Made by a program: the position numbers and the translations under genes
NCBI GenBank assembly: GCA_030591305.1
Contig: JAUVBI010000174.1
Span: 1-6,873 of the forward strand
DNA: 6,873 nucleotides
DNA from: Pseudomonadota bacterium
GTDB taxonomy: Bacteria; Pseudomonadota; Gammaproteobacteria; Pseudomonadales; Halieaceae
Direction of reading: 5' to 3'
Shown here: piece by piece, positions 1 to 5,296 of the stretch
How positions within the stretch are numbered: the first letter of the stretch is position 1
Layout: each line of letters begins with the position of its first letter
Notes under the pieces: generated by a model
What the model was told of the DNA's origin: nothing
Database searches by the model: none
What the model saw: the letters and a program-made list of their open reading frames with translations, nothing else

Positions 1-245
1 GCGTAAAGTTGGAACCAACCTACACAGCCAAGACCGCCGCTGCGGTCCTCCAACAATGCGCCGAACACCCAACTAAAAAAGTATTGTACTGGCACACTTA
101 TAACTCAGCCGATATGAGTGATTATTTAGCCAACGCCGACACGAATGCATTGCCCGTTGATTTGCGCGAGATGGCAATATCCCTACCTACCACTTACCTG
201 CCACTTACCTGCCACTTTATTCCGCGCGAAACCCCGACTGAATAA
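1..245 (+). CDS. C-terminal end of a probable PLP-dependent enzyme (ACC deaminase / D-cysteine desulfhydrase-like), 5' end outside window
   Basis: Partial gene. The frame (codons from base 3) is open back to the window edge, so the TTG at 9 is almost certainly an internal Leu codon and not a start. It ends at TAA 243-245. The visible segment resembles the final part of fold-type II PLP enzymes of the ACC deaminase / D-cysteine desulfhydrase group: a Pro-Thr-Tyr-Thr-x-Lys stretch leading into a helix (about residues 5-20), then a hydrophobic strand ending in WHTYNS near residues 30-36, where relatives have a conserved HTGG or NTYNS-type turn. The PLP lysine and substrate-binding residues would lie upstream, so substrate and reaction cannot be decided. 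The last ~20 residues are low in complexity and include an 11-bp tandem repeat, so the tail may be altered compared with relatives. The family assignment comes from remembered motif similarity only. Confidence 0.6.
   Translation, partial: VKLEPTYTAKTAAAVLQQCAEHPTKKVLYWHTYNSADMSDYLANADTNALPVDLREMAISLPTTYLPLTCHFIPRETPTE
190..217 (+). repeat. 11-bp tandem repeat in the 3' end of the PLP-enzyme gene
   Basis: The unit CCACTTACCTG occurs at 190-200 and 201-211, followed by a partial third copy (CCACTT, 212-217). It also partly matches the CCTACCTAC just upstream. Because 11 is not a multiple of 3, each gain or loss of a unit shifts the reading frame at the C-terminus, so the end of the protein encoded here is likely to vary between strains. 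Confidence 0.8.
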
Positions 246-680
246 AACTTGCTTTAAAGTTGCTTTTTGATGCCTGGCCAAATGCGTCATACAGTGCCCT
301 TTTGTTTCGAATATTTTCGCATGGATAAACCAACTCGTCTTCAACGGTCGTAATTTCTGCAATAAGTAGCTATGGGGATAATGCTTAGAGAGGTGACGAA
401 TACATACACAAATTTATCTAGATTATCGAGGTTGTCCGTATCGACGAATATAAAAATACGTGTACTGGGGGGATTACCCTCTAACTGGGGGCTATCAACT
501 CGCGGAAGTGTGTCACAGATCGTCATTGACTGCTGGTATGTTGCACTCCGTTGAAACCGCATTGATCGAAGTATTCAAATACGCGCCGTATTGGCCCCCA
601 GGTACTGCCTGCCCTGTTCAATACCAGTACAACTGGCCACTTTGTGCCATCTCGCGACACTTCCAGCTCAATTTGCAGAC
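246..680. other. Intergenic stretch with no recognisable gene
   Basis: About 435 bp between the PLP-enzyme stop codon and the terminator. Short open frames exist on both strands (for example 460-717 on + and 341-562 on -). They lack a ribosome binding site, overlap one another, encode no recognisable motif, and the + one runs straight through the terminator hairpin. The left half (about 300-460) is AT-rich and the right half closer to average. No tRNA, repeat array or known RNA fold was recognised. It may hold the promoter of a gene that has been lost, or simply be spacer. Confidence 0.6.
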
Positions 681-681
681 A

Positions 682-715
682 ATAAAAAGCCCACCGAAGT
701 GGGCTTGGTTTTATT
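682..715 (-). terminator. Rho-independent terminator, probably bidirectional
   Basis: A perfect 8-bp stem AAGCCCAC (687-694) / GTGGGCTT (699-706) encloses the tetraloop CGAA. On the minus strand it is followed by a U-rich tail (complement of ATAAAA, 682-687). On the plus strand it is followed by GGTTTTATT (707-715). It lies about 30 nt past the stop codon of the IPTL-CTERM gene, so its main job is presumably to end that minus-strand transcript. It could equally stop any plus-strand transcript from the left. Confidence 0.9.
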
Positions 716-735
716 AGGAATCTAACTTTCTCAAA

Positions 736-1374
736 CTATTTGCAATTAGCTGACGCCCTTAGACGGCGACTCGCTACCAATAACATTCCCAATATGGTTA
801 AAAGAACACCGTAGGCGGACATAGTTGGCACCGGTGTGGCTGCTACTGGGGGTGTTACAGGAGGTAAAGAAATAGAGGGAGGGACAGTGCCTGTCGTATA
901 ATCAGCATCTGTTTCCACGATACCCAAATCTTGTTGACCGAGTGTACTCGGGGGGGATCCATAGGTTGTATTGACCACAAGCCCAAGATTATATGTAACA
1001 GCTCCCAAGGATGCCGGGTCGGTGTCTCCAAGAATAAACACAACGGTAGCTGGACTGGTCAAGGGACTCGAGAAGTATAAGAACAACTCGTCAACGTCAA
1101 AAATTGAGAGACTCATACCGACTATGGATGAATCGAGCAGCGTGGTTGTGCCAGTAATAAAGGGATTGGGAGGATTTTGAGGGTTGTAGTTCAAATAAAT
1201 ATGATCTACCCCGGAAGGTGTTGCCCCATCTACTGGAATTAGATCAAAAGAATACTGGATTCGATTGTTAACGACATCATATGTGCTCTGAAAGTTTGAT
1301 ACTGAAGCTGCATTCCCCAGAACTGTGTAAAAAATAGCTCCAATCAGAACTGCTACTCTAAAAAATATGTTCAT
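736..1374 (-). CDS. Exported protein with an IPTL-CTERM-like sorting tail, function unknown
   Basis: Encodes 212 aa. The start at ATG 1374-1372 is preferred over the upstream ATG at 1446 because it has a strong Shine-Dalgarno (GGAGGT, 1378-1383) and begins directly with a signal peptide: MNIFFR, a hydrophobic core, and likely cleavage after GNAA near residue 23. The mature part (about 24-150) is polar and rich in Ser, Thr, Asn and Asp, with alternating hydrophobics that suggest beta structure. A Pro-rich linker (about 157-181) follows. The last 31 residues form a sorting signal: VPTM-S-x-Y-G (182-189), a transmembrane segment, then the basic SRRLR cluster. This matches the IPTL-CTERM/PEP-CTERM layout (short Pro motif, membrane helix, Arg-rich end), with VPTMSAYG replacing the commoner IPTLSEWG. 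In such families an exosortase cuts near the motif and delivers the protein to the cell surface or extracellular matrix. No exosortase is in the window. It lies downstream of selC on the same strand. The function of the main domain is not recognised. Confidence 0.82.
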   Translation of the reverse strand: MNIFFRVAVLIGAIFYTVLGNAASVSNFQSTYDVVNNRIQYSFDLIPVDGATPSGVDHIYLNYNPQNPPNPFITGTTTLLDSSIVGMSLSIFDVDELFLYFSSPLTSPATVVFILGDTDPASLGAVTYNLGLVVNTTYGSPPSTLGQQDLGIVETDADYTTGTVPPSISLPPVTPPVAATPVPTMSAYGVLLTILGMLLVASRRLRASANCK

Positions 1375-1377
1375 GTG

Positions 1378-1383
1378 ACCTCC
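1378..1383 (-). promoter_or_regulatory. Shine-Dalgarno that fixes the start of the IPTL-CTERM gene
   Basis: Read on the minus strand, GGAGGT is followed by CAC and then ATG at 1374. It is the strongest Shine-Dalgarno match seen in the window, although the spacing is short. It supports translation starting at 1374 and not at the ATG at 1446, whose extra 24 residues are polar and would bury the signal peptide. Confidence 0.8.
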
Positions 1384-1482
1384 ATGTGTGCAATCGTTCC
1401 GATTAGGGAACAATGTAGCCCTGTAGTTTCGAGCCAACGAAATCATAGCAGCCGGCAGGGAGAAATAACACTACTATTTTTG

Positions 1483-1576
1483 TGGCGAAAGAGGTAGGAG
1501 TCGAACCCACCAGGCACACAAATGGCGCCTCACTGGTGTTGAAGACCAGGCGCCCCACCGGGGACATCGCTCTTCC
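1483..1576 (-). tRNA. selC: tRNA-Sec (selenocysteine), anticodon UCA
   Basis: Inserts selenocysteine at UGA codons after charging with Ser and conversion by SelA, with delivery by SelB. The gene is 94 nt with an encoded CCA (1483-1485) and discriminator G (1486). Seen in the sequence: 5' GGAAGAGC; a long D stem (UGUCCC / GGGGCG, one or two wobble pairs) closed by a minimal CGGU tetraloop; anticodon stem CUGGU/ACCAG with loop CUUCAAC (1538-1544), anticodon UCA at 1540-1542; a long variable arm (AGGCGC / GUGCCU); and T loop UUCGACU. All are hallmarks of bacterial tRNA-Sec and align closely with E. coli selC as remembered. Oddity: the 3' acceptor strand CUCUUUC has 7 nt where 8 are expected, with one G-U pair. 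The 5' end lies 3 nt after the stop of the upstream hydrolase gene. No protein gene here ends in TGA, so no selenoprotein partner is evident in the window. Confidence 0.96.
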
Positions 1577-1579
1577 ATA

Positions 1580-2971
1580 TTACTCTAAGGAGTAGTAAAC
1601 AATACCGCCCTTTCGCTTCTGGTTCAAACCCCTGTCCCTGGCGCTAACCCCCGAAATAGCCTGTTGAATATCATCGATTACTTGTTGCTTGGTAGCATAG
1701 TACGAATGGTTTTCCGGAACGCTCCAGGGCGACACTTCAATTCCCGTGGCATCAATGACGTCGTATTTTGCAATAGGTGTAACAGGCTGGCCCAGGCGTC
1801 GATTGTTATTAACTTCGAGAGAGACACTTAAGGCCATGTCATTATCAGAGGTGTATATGGTCCATTGAGAAGTCAGGTCCCGCACCAGCGGTGCAATCTG
1901 GTCAACAAATAATTCCGCATCAAAATCCGGGGCTGCCAGCGTAATCGACTCAAACAGCTGGCTACGGCTACTGTCGGCAAGCATCATCTGCTGTAACGCG
2001 CCAATTAATACCTGGTTGCCCATGCTGTGAGCGATAATGTGTATCTTCTTTCCGGGTAGTTGCGCCACAGTTTTATCAAGAAAGTTGCGAAGATAGGCAA
2101 CACTCCAGGTAGCGTCTTCCCTGTCTGAGGTGTAGCCCAGAAGCTTGCCATCCGACGGCCAGGAAAAGAGCATGGGTGCACCGGTAAACTCAATGTCATA
2201 GGCAAGCTGCGCAGTGCGTATGACGGCCTCGGTGAATGGCACGTTAAATCCGTGAACAAAAACTACCGCGTGCCCATCCCAGTCACCTCCGGTACTCCGT
2301 GTCAGGGTTTTACCGATAGATGCAAAAAAATCACTCTCCCCCATATCTTCCAGAGTACTCAGAATAATATGGCTTTTGGGGTCTTCCAGCATCTTCAGAC
2401 CCAGAAATGGCCCCTCTAGCATGCCCGACTTGTGGCTGGCGGGAATCGTGACAACTGCAACGCCATAATCCAGGGATTTGTCCGTACTACGCTCGCCGGA
2501 GTAGCGCTGGGACAGTTCTTTCGCCGCACGATTTTGCTGTCGGTTGGTGGCGTAATAGACTGTTTGCTCTACGACCTCTTCTTCAACGGATTCCGGCCCC
2601 CTACTGCGCATCTGGTGGCCCAGCATTGATAACGCCTCCTCAACCTGCAAGGACAGATGACACACCGATTTGTTTGAAAACTCCGCAATGACATCCCGCA
2701 CCTTATACCAGTCTGCAGCGGCGGCATTGATCTCGTAGATGGTCATTGTATCTGCGCCCAGCGTTGCAAAATTGTCCATCACATCTATATTGCTAACGGG
2801 CACACCAAGGCGCTGAGAAGCTATATTGATTACAACATCAACAATTGCTTTATCGGTGATATCGCAGCTGTCCCCAGGGTTTCTCTCTACCACTCTAAAA
2901 GCAGCAAGAGACAGCTGTGTCGTGGCCATTAACAAAACAAACAACAAGTACGATGCCTTCCCGAATATCAT
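1580..2971 (-). CDS. Secreted DUF900-type alpha/beta hydrolase with an N-terminal ACP-like domain
   Basis: Encodes 463 aa. Start ATG 2971 is chosen because GGAG lies 8 nt upstream, a promoter lies further up, and the product opens with a signal peptide (1-24, cleavage after SLAA). A TTG at 3019 would fall within the promoter spacer. Residues about 40-100 resemble an acyl carrier protein: helix, LGV, then F-x-x-LGAD-T-M and E-I, but Thr75 replaces the Ser that normally carries phosphopantetheine. The only two cysteines of the mature protein (36, 104) bracket this domain and could form a disulfide in the periplasm. Residues about 138-445 are a DUF900/COG4782-type esterase fold: VYYATNR (138-144), HGFN (His240 onward), nucleophile elbow AHSMG (Ser316), candidate acids Asp349 (APDFD) or Asp378 (SDNDMAL), and His422 (NHSYY). 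The fold predicts ester or thioester hydrolysis, with substrate unknown. It is divergent from the secreted caspase gene across about 160 bp and ends 3 nt before selC. The ACP assignment is less sure than the hydrolase. Confidence 0.9.
   Translation of the reverse strand: MIFGKASYLLFVLLMATTQLSLAAFRVVERNPGDSCDITDKAIVDVVINIASQRLGVPVSNIDVMDNFATLGADTMTIYEINAAAADWYKVRDVIAEFSNKSVCHLSLQVEEALSMLGHQMRSRGPESVEEEVVEQTVYYATNRQQNRAAKELSQRYSGERSTDKSLDYGVAVVTIPASHKSGMLEGPFLGLKMLEDPKSHIILSTLEDMGESDFFASIGKTLTRSTGGDWDGHAVVFVHGFNVPFTEAVIRTAQLAYDIEFTGAPMLFSWPSDGKLLGYTSDREDATWSVAYLRNFLDKTVAQLPGKKIHIIAHSMGNQVLIGALQQMMLADSSRSQLFESITLAAPDFDAELFVDQIAPLVRDLTSQWTIYTSDNDMALSVSLEVNNNRRLGQPVTPIAKYDVIDATGIEVSPWSVPENHSYYATKQQVIDDIQQAISGVSARDRGLNQKRKGGIVYYSLE
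1599..1627 (-). promoter_or_regulatory. Possible internal promoter for selC
   Basis: Inside the last codons of the hydrolase gene, minus strand: a -35-like TTGAAC (1622-1627), a 17-nt spacer and a -10-like TATTGT (1599-1604). Each box matches 4 of 6 consensus bases. Initiation would fall about 15 nt before the mature tRNA 5' end, a normal leader length for RNase P processing. The match is modest and selC could instead be read from the hydrolase promoter. Confidence 0.35.
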
Positions 2972-2977
2972 CTTCCA

Positions 2978-2983
2978 CTCTCC
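2978..2983 (-). promoter_or_regulatory. Ribosome binding site deciding the hydrolase start
   Basis: On the minus strand GGAGAG precedes ATG 2971, with 8 nt between GGAG and the start codon. The alternative TTG at 3019 has no such site and sits upstream of the predicted transcription start. Confidence 0.65.
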
Positions 2984-3001
2984 AACAGTAATCCTTAAAT
3001 G

Positions 3002-3031
3002 ATTGTATATCTTCCGCAAGTTTTATGACAA
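3002..3031 (-). promoter_or_regulatory. Sigma70-like promoter of the hydrolase gene
   Basis: Minus strand: -35 TTGTCA (3026-3031, 5 of 6 consensus bases), an 18-nt spacer, and -10 TACAAT (3002-3007, 5 of 6). Predicted initiation near 2995 gives a leader of about 25 nt before ATG 2971. It is the best promoter match in the window and may drive hydrolase, selC and the IPTL-CTERM gene together. Confidence 0.6.
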
Positions 3032-3043
3032 ACATGCCTTCTC

Positions 3044-3072
3044 TTTTCATTAAAATTCATGGATTATATAAA
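3044..3072 (+). promoter_or_regulatory. Possible sigma70-like promoter of the secreted caspase gene
   Basis: Plus strand: -35-like TTTTCA (3044-3049, 4 of 6), a 17-nt spacer and -10 TATAAA (3067-3072, 5 of 6), giving a leader of about 50 nt before ATG 3130. Its -35 box lies only about 13 bp from the -35 box of the opposing hydrolase promoter, so the two could compete for polymerase or share a regulator. Confidence 0.4.
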
Positions 3073-3129
3073 CGGCTGTAGAGCCAAAAGCTTCGAATAA
3101 CCCACTAAAAACTATAAAAAGGGTGTCAT

Positions 3130-5292
3130 ATGGCTCTCATCTCCCGCATTTTCACCGCTTTAGTACTAATCGCTTTGTGTAGCACAGGAGCACAAGCAGA
3201 AAAGTACGCATTAATTGTCGGTGTTACAGAATATCCGGCTCTTAAAAATGCCAACCTGGTCGGGCCCGCCAATGATGCTGCCCTGGTGGTTGCAGTGCTG
3301 GGCCAACGCGGTTTTGAGAGCGAGCACGTGGTTGAGCTAAGTGAGCGCTCCGAAGCCAAGGGCAAACCCCTGCGAAAGAATATTCTCAATGAACTTGAAA
3401 AGCTCGCCAGCACCAGTAAGCCGGACGACTTCGTGTACTTACATTTTGCCGGCCACGGGTCGCGACAGCCTGCACAGCCCGATGACACTTCCGAGACTGA
3501 CGGGCTGGATGAAATATTTTTACCCGCCGACGCAGCCAAATGGGACAGCCATATCGGCTCGGTGGTCAACGCCATCACCGATAATGAAATAGGGGCTTAC
3601 CTGGACCGTATTCGCGACCGTGGTGCAAATGTGTGGATGGTTTTCGACAGCTGTCATTCGGGAACCATGACCCGCGGTGGTGGTTTTAGTGGAGTCAGGT
3701 ACAGGCAAGTTGCCCCCGGCACACTGGGCATACCTGAAGCCGTCAATGTTAAGAGCCGGGGAACAAGTGCCCCCTCCTCGCAAGGCGACCAAAGATTCAC
3801 CACCGACACTGTGGACAAAGCCAGTAATAAGCGAGGCTACCTAATCGCCTTCTCGGCCTCTCAATCCACCCAGACCACACCGGAAATGGACCTGCCTCGC
3901 AAGGGTCAACATCGCAAAGTCCACGGTGTATTCACCTACAACATGATGAGTGTGTTATCCCGGGCCCGTGGTATCAGCTACAATCAATTGGGCCACCAGA
4001 TTTTGGAGCAATACCGCACCATGCCCTGGCGCGCCAGCCAACCCATGGTCAGCGGCGGCGCGAGCCTGAGTGCAACTGTGTTTGATGAAGACTCAGCGAG
4101 TATGGATGTATGGCCCGCCAAGGTGGCCAGAAAGGGAGACACCATAGATATCAGTGCGGGCCACCTGCAACATTTTGGTCGAGGCGCCCGCATTAATTTG
4201 TACAGCAGCCCACTCGCACAAGAGGACGACTTTCTGGGGCAGGCAGAAGTAACTTCTGCTCAAGCTCTTTCTAGCACCGCCACCCTTATCGACATGAAAG
4301 GCAGCAAACTTCCAAAGACAGTCTATTCCGTCTTAAAGGAGCCCGCGCTGGATTTCACCCTATCTGTGGCGGCCCTGGCCACCAAAGACTTAGATTCTAC
4401 GGAGCTACAGAAGCTTGAATTGGCTGTTCTTGACGCTGCCGATAGCAACCCACTACTGACTGCCTGGAATAACAACGAAGTAGCCGATTTACGTGTGAGT
4501 ATGTTCGAAAATTCCCTTTGGTTTCTCTCCCCCGACCAGAGCCTGCCCTGCGAATACCAGGTCATTAATAAGGCAGAACAACAGCGCTGTAATATTGAGA
4601 GAACGCCGCAAAATCTGCTTACAGTTCCCGCTGAAACTTCTCCACAGAGGCTGACAGATAGCATCAGTAGTGCTCTCACGCGTATAGCGAGAGTTGAGAA
4701 CCTGATAAAAATTCAGGCACATATGGGCACCGGTGGCACATCTAATAACTCGCCCCTGCAAGTCACTATGACAGTAAGACAAAATGGAGAGGAACACGCC
4801 TATCCACTCACTGAAATCCCTGTATTTGGTGATGGCGATGAAGTAACTGTAAATATCAAGAATATCTCACGCAAGCCCCAGGACGTCAGTCTGCTATACC
4901 GCGATGCCATGTACGGCATCGTTCAAATATGGCCGGAGTCAGGTGAGAGCAACCGCGTGCAGGCCGGCGACCAGCTCGCACCTATTGTACTGGAGCTATA
5001 CCCCGAGCCAGAGGGTCTGGAAGATTTTATAATCATGAGCCAGCCGGGCGATGGTGTTGCACGGGATTTTTCTTTCCTGGAGCAAGCTCCCCTGGGCGTG
5101 AGATCACGCAGTGCCGTATTCAATTTTCGAAGTGAACAACAGTCTTCATCACTGCAACTACTCCTGGATGCAGCGATATATGCCAATGATGGCTCAGCTG
5201 AGGAGTTTAAAGTGCAGAGCCGCGGCGCAGGAAAAAAATCAAAACCAAACCTGGGGGGCATGCAGATTTACAGCTGGGAAGTAAGGCGGTAG
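3130..5292 (+). CDS. Secreted caspase/metacaspase-like protease (peptidase C14) with a DUF4384-like C-terminal domain
   Basis: Encodes 720 aa, predicted exported cysteine protease. The start at ATG 3130 has a modest AAGGG (3119-3123) 6 nt upstream and gives a clean signal peptide (1-23, AQA cleavage). The caspase domain covers about 24-320: YALIVGV first strand, catalytic His109 in FAGHGS, the DGLDEIFLPAD segment typical of metacaspases (124-134), and catalytic Cys175 in DSCHSG. A p10-like part follows, with GYLIAFSAS (236-244) and HGVFTY (265-270). Metacaspases generally cut after Arg or Lys, so a caspase-like Asp preference should not be assumed. Residues 187-234, between the two halves, form a polar, basic insertion that might be a maturation site. 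About 320-530 is not recognised. About 560-655 resembles DUF4384 (GDEVTVNI, then a strand pattern with IVQIWPESGESNRVQAGD). The hydrolase gene is divergent upstream. The downstream neighbour is convergent, with 4 bp between stop codons and no terminator hairpin. Confidence 0.93.
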   Translation: MALISRIFTALVLIALCSTGAQAEKYALIVGVTEYPALKNANLVGPANDAALVVAVLGQRGFESEHVVELSERSEAKGKPLRKNILNELEKLASTSKPDDFVYLHFAGHGSRQPAQPDDTSETDGLDEIFLPADAAKWDSHIGSVVNAITDNEIGAYLDRIRDRGANVWMVFDSCHSGTMTRGGGFSGVRYRQVAPGTLGIPEAVNVKSRGTSAPSSQGDQRFTTDTVDKASNKRGYLIAFSASQSTQTTPEMDLPRKGQHRKVHGVFTYNMMSVLSRARGISYNQLGHQILEQYRTMPWRASQPMVSGGASLSATVFDEDSASMDVWPAKVARKGDTIDISAGHLQHFGRGARINLYSSPLAQEDDFLGQAEVTSAQALSSTATLIDMKGSKLPKTVYSVLKEPALDFTLSVAALATKDLDSTELQKLELAVLDAADSNPLLTAWNNNEVADLRVSMFENSLWFLSPDQSLPCEYQVINKAEQQRCNIERTPQNLLTVPAETSPQRLTDSISSALTRIARVENLIKIQAHMGTGGTSNNSPLQVTMTVRQNGEEHAYPLTEIPVFGDGDEVTVNIKNISRKPQDVSLLYRDAMYGIVQIWPESGESNRVQAGDQLAPIVLELYPEPEGLEDFIIMSQPGDGVARDFSFLEQAPLGVRSRSAVFNFRSEQQSSSLQLLLDAAIYANDGSAEEFKVQSRGAGKKSKPNLGGMQIYSWEVRR

Positions 5293-5296
5293 GCCC

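Noticed and set aside
246..268. Possible terminator after the PLP-enzyme gene (AACTT/AAGTT followed by five T)
   Set aside because: The stem is only 5 bp with a single G-C pair, too weak to call a terminator.
341..562. 73-codon minus-strand open frame in the intergenic stretch
   Set aside because: Overlaps competing plus-strand frames, shows no domain-like pattern and no Shine-Dalgarno.
460..717. 85-codon plus-strand open frame before the IPTL-CTERM gene
   Set aside because: No ribosome binding site or recognisable motif, and the frame reads through the terminator hairpin at 687-706.
1396..1411. Inverted repeat GTTCC-N6-GGAAC upstream of the IPTL-CTERM gene as an operator
   Set aside because: Arms of 5 bp are expected by chance in a window this size, and no promoter was identified next to it.
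1375..1446. 24-residue N-terminal extension of the IPTL-CTERM protein from the ATG at 1446
   Set aside because: It would put polar residues before the signal peptide, and the strong GGAGGT lies just before the ATG at 1374.
1483..1500. Integration (att) site at the 3' end of selC
   Set aside because: selC is a known integration hotspot, but no second copy of the tRNA 3' sequence, integrase gene or other mobile-element trace was seen in the window.
2972..3019. TTG start at 3019 for the hydrolase
   Set aside because: No ribosome binding site, and the codon falls within the spacer of the predicted promoter, upstream of the expected transcript start.
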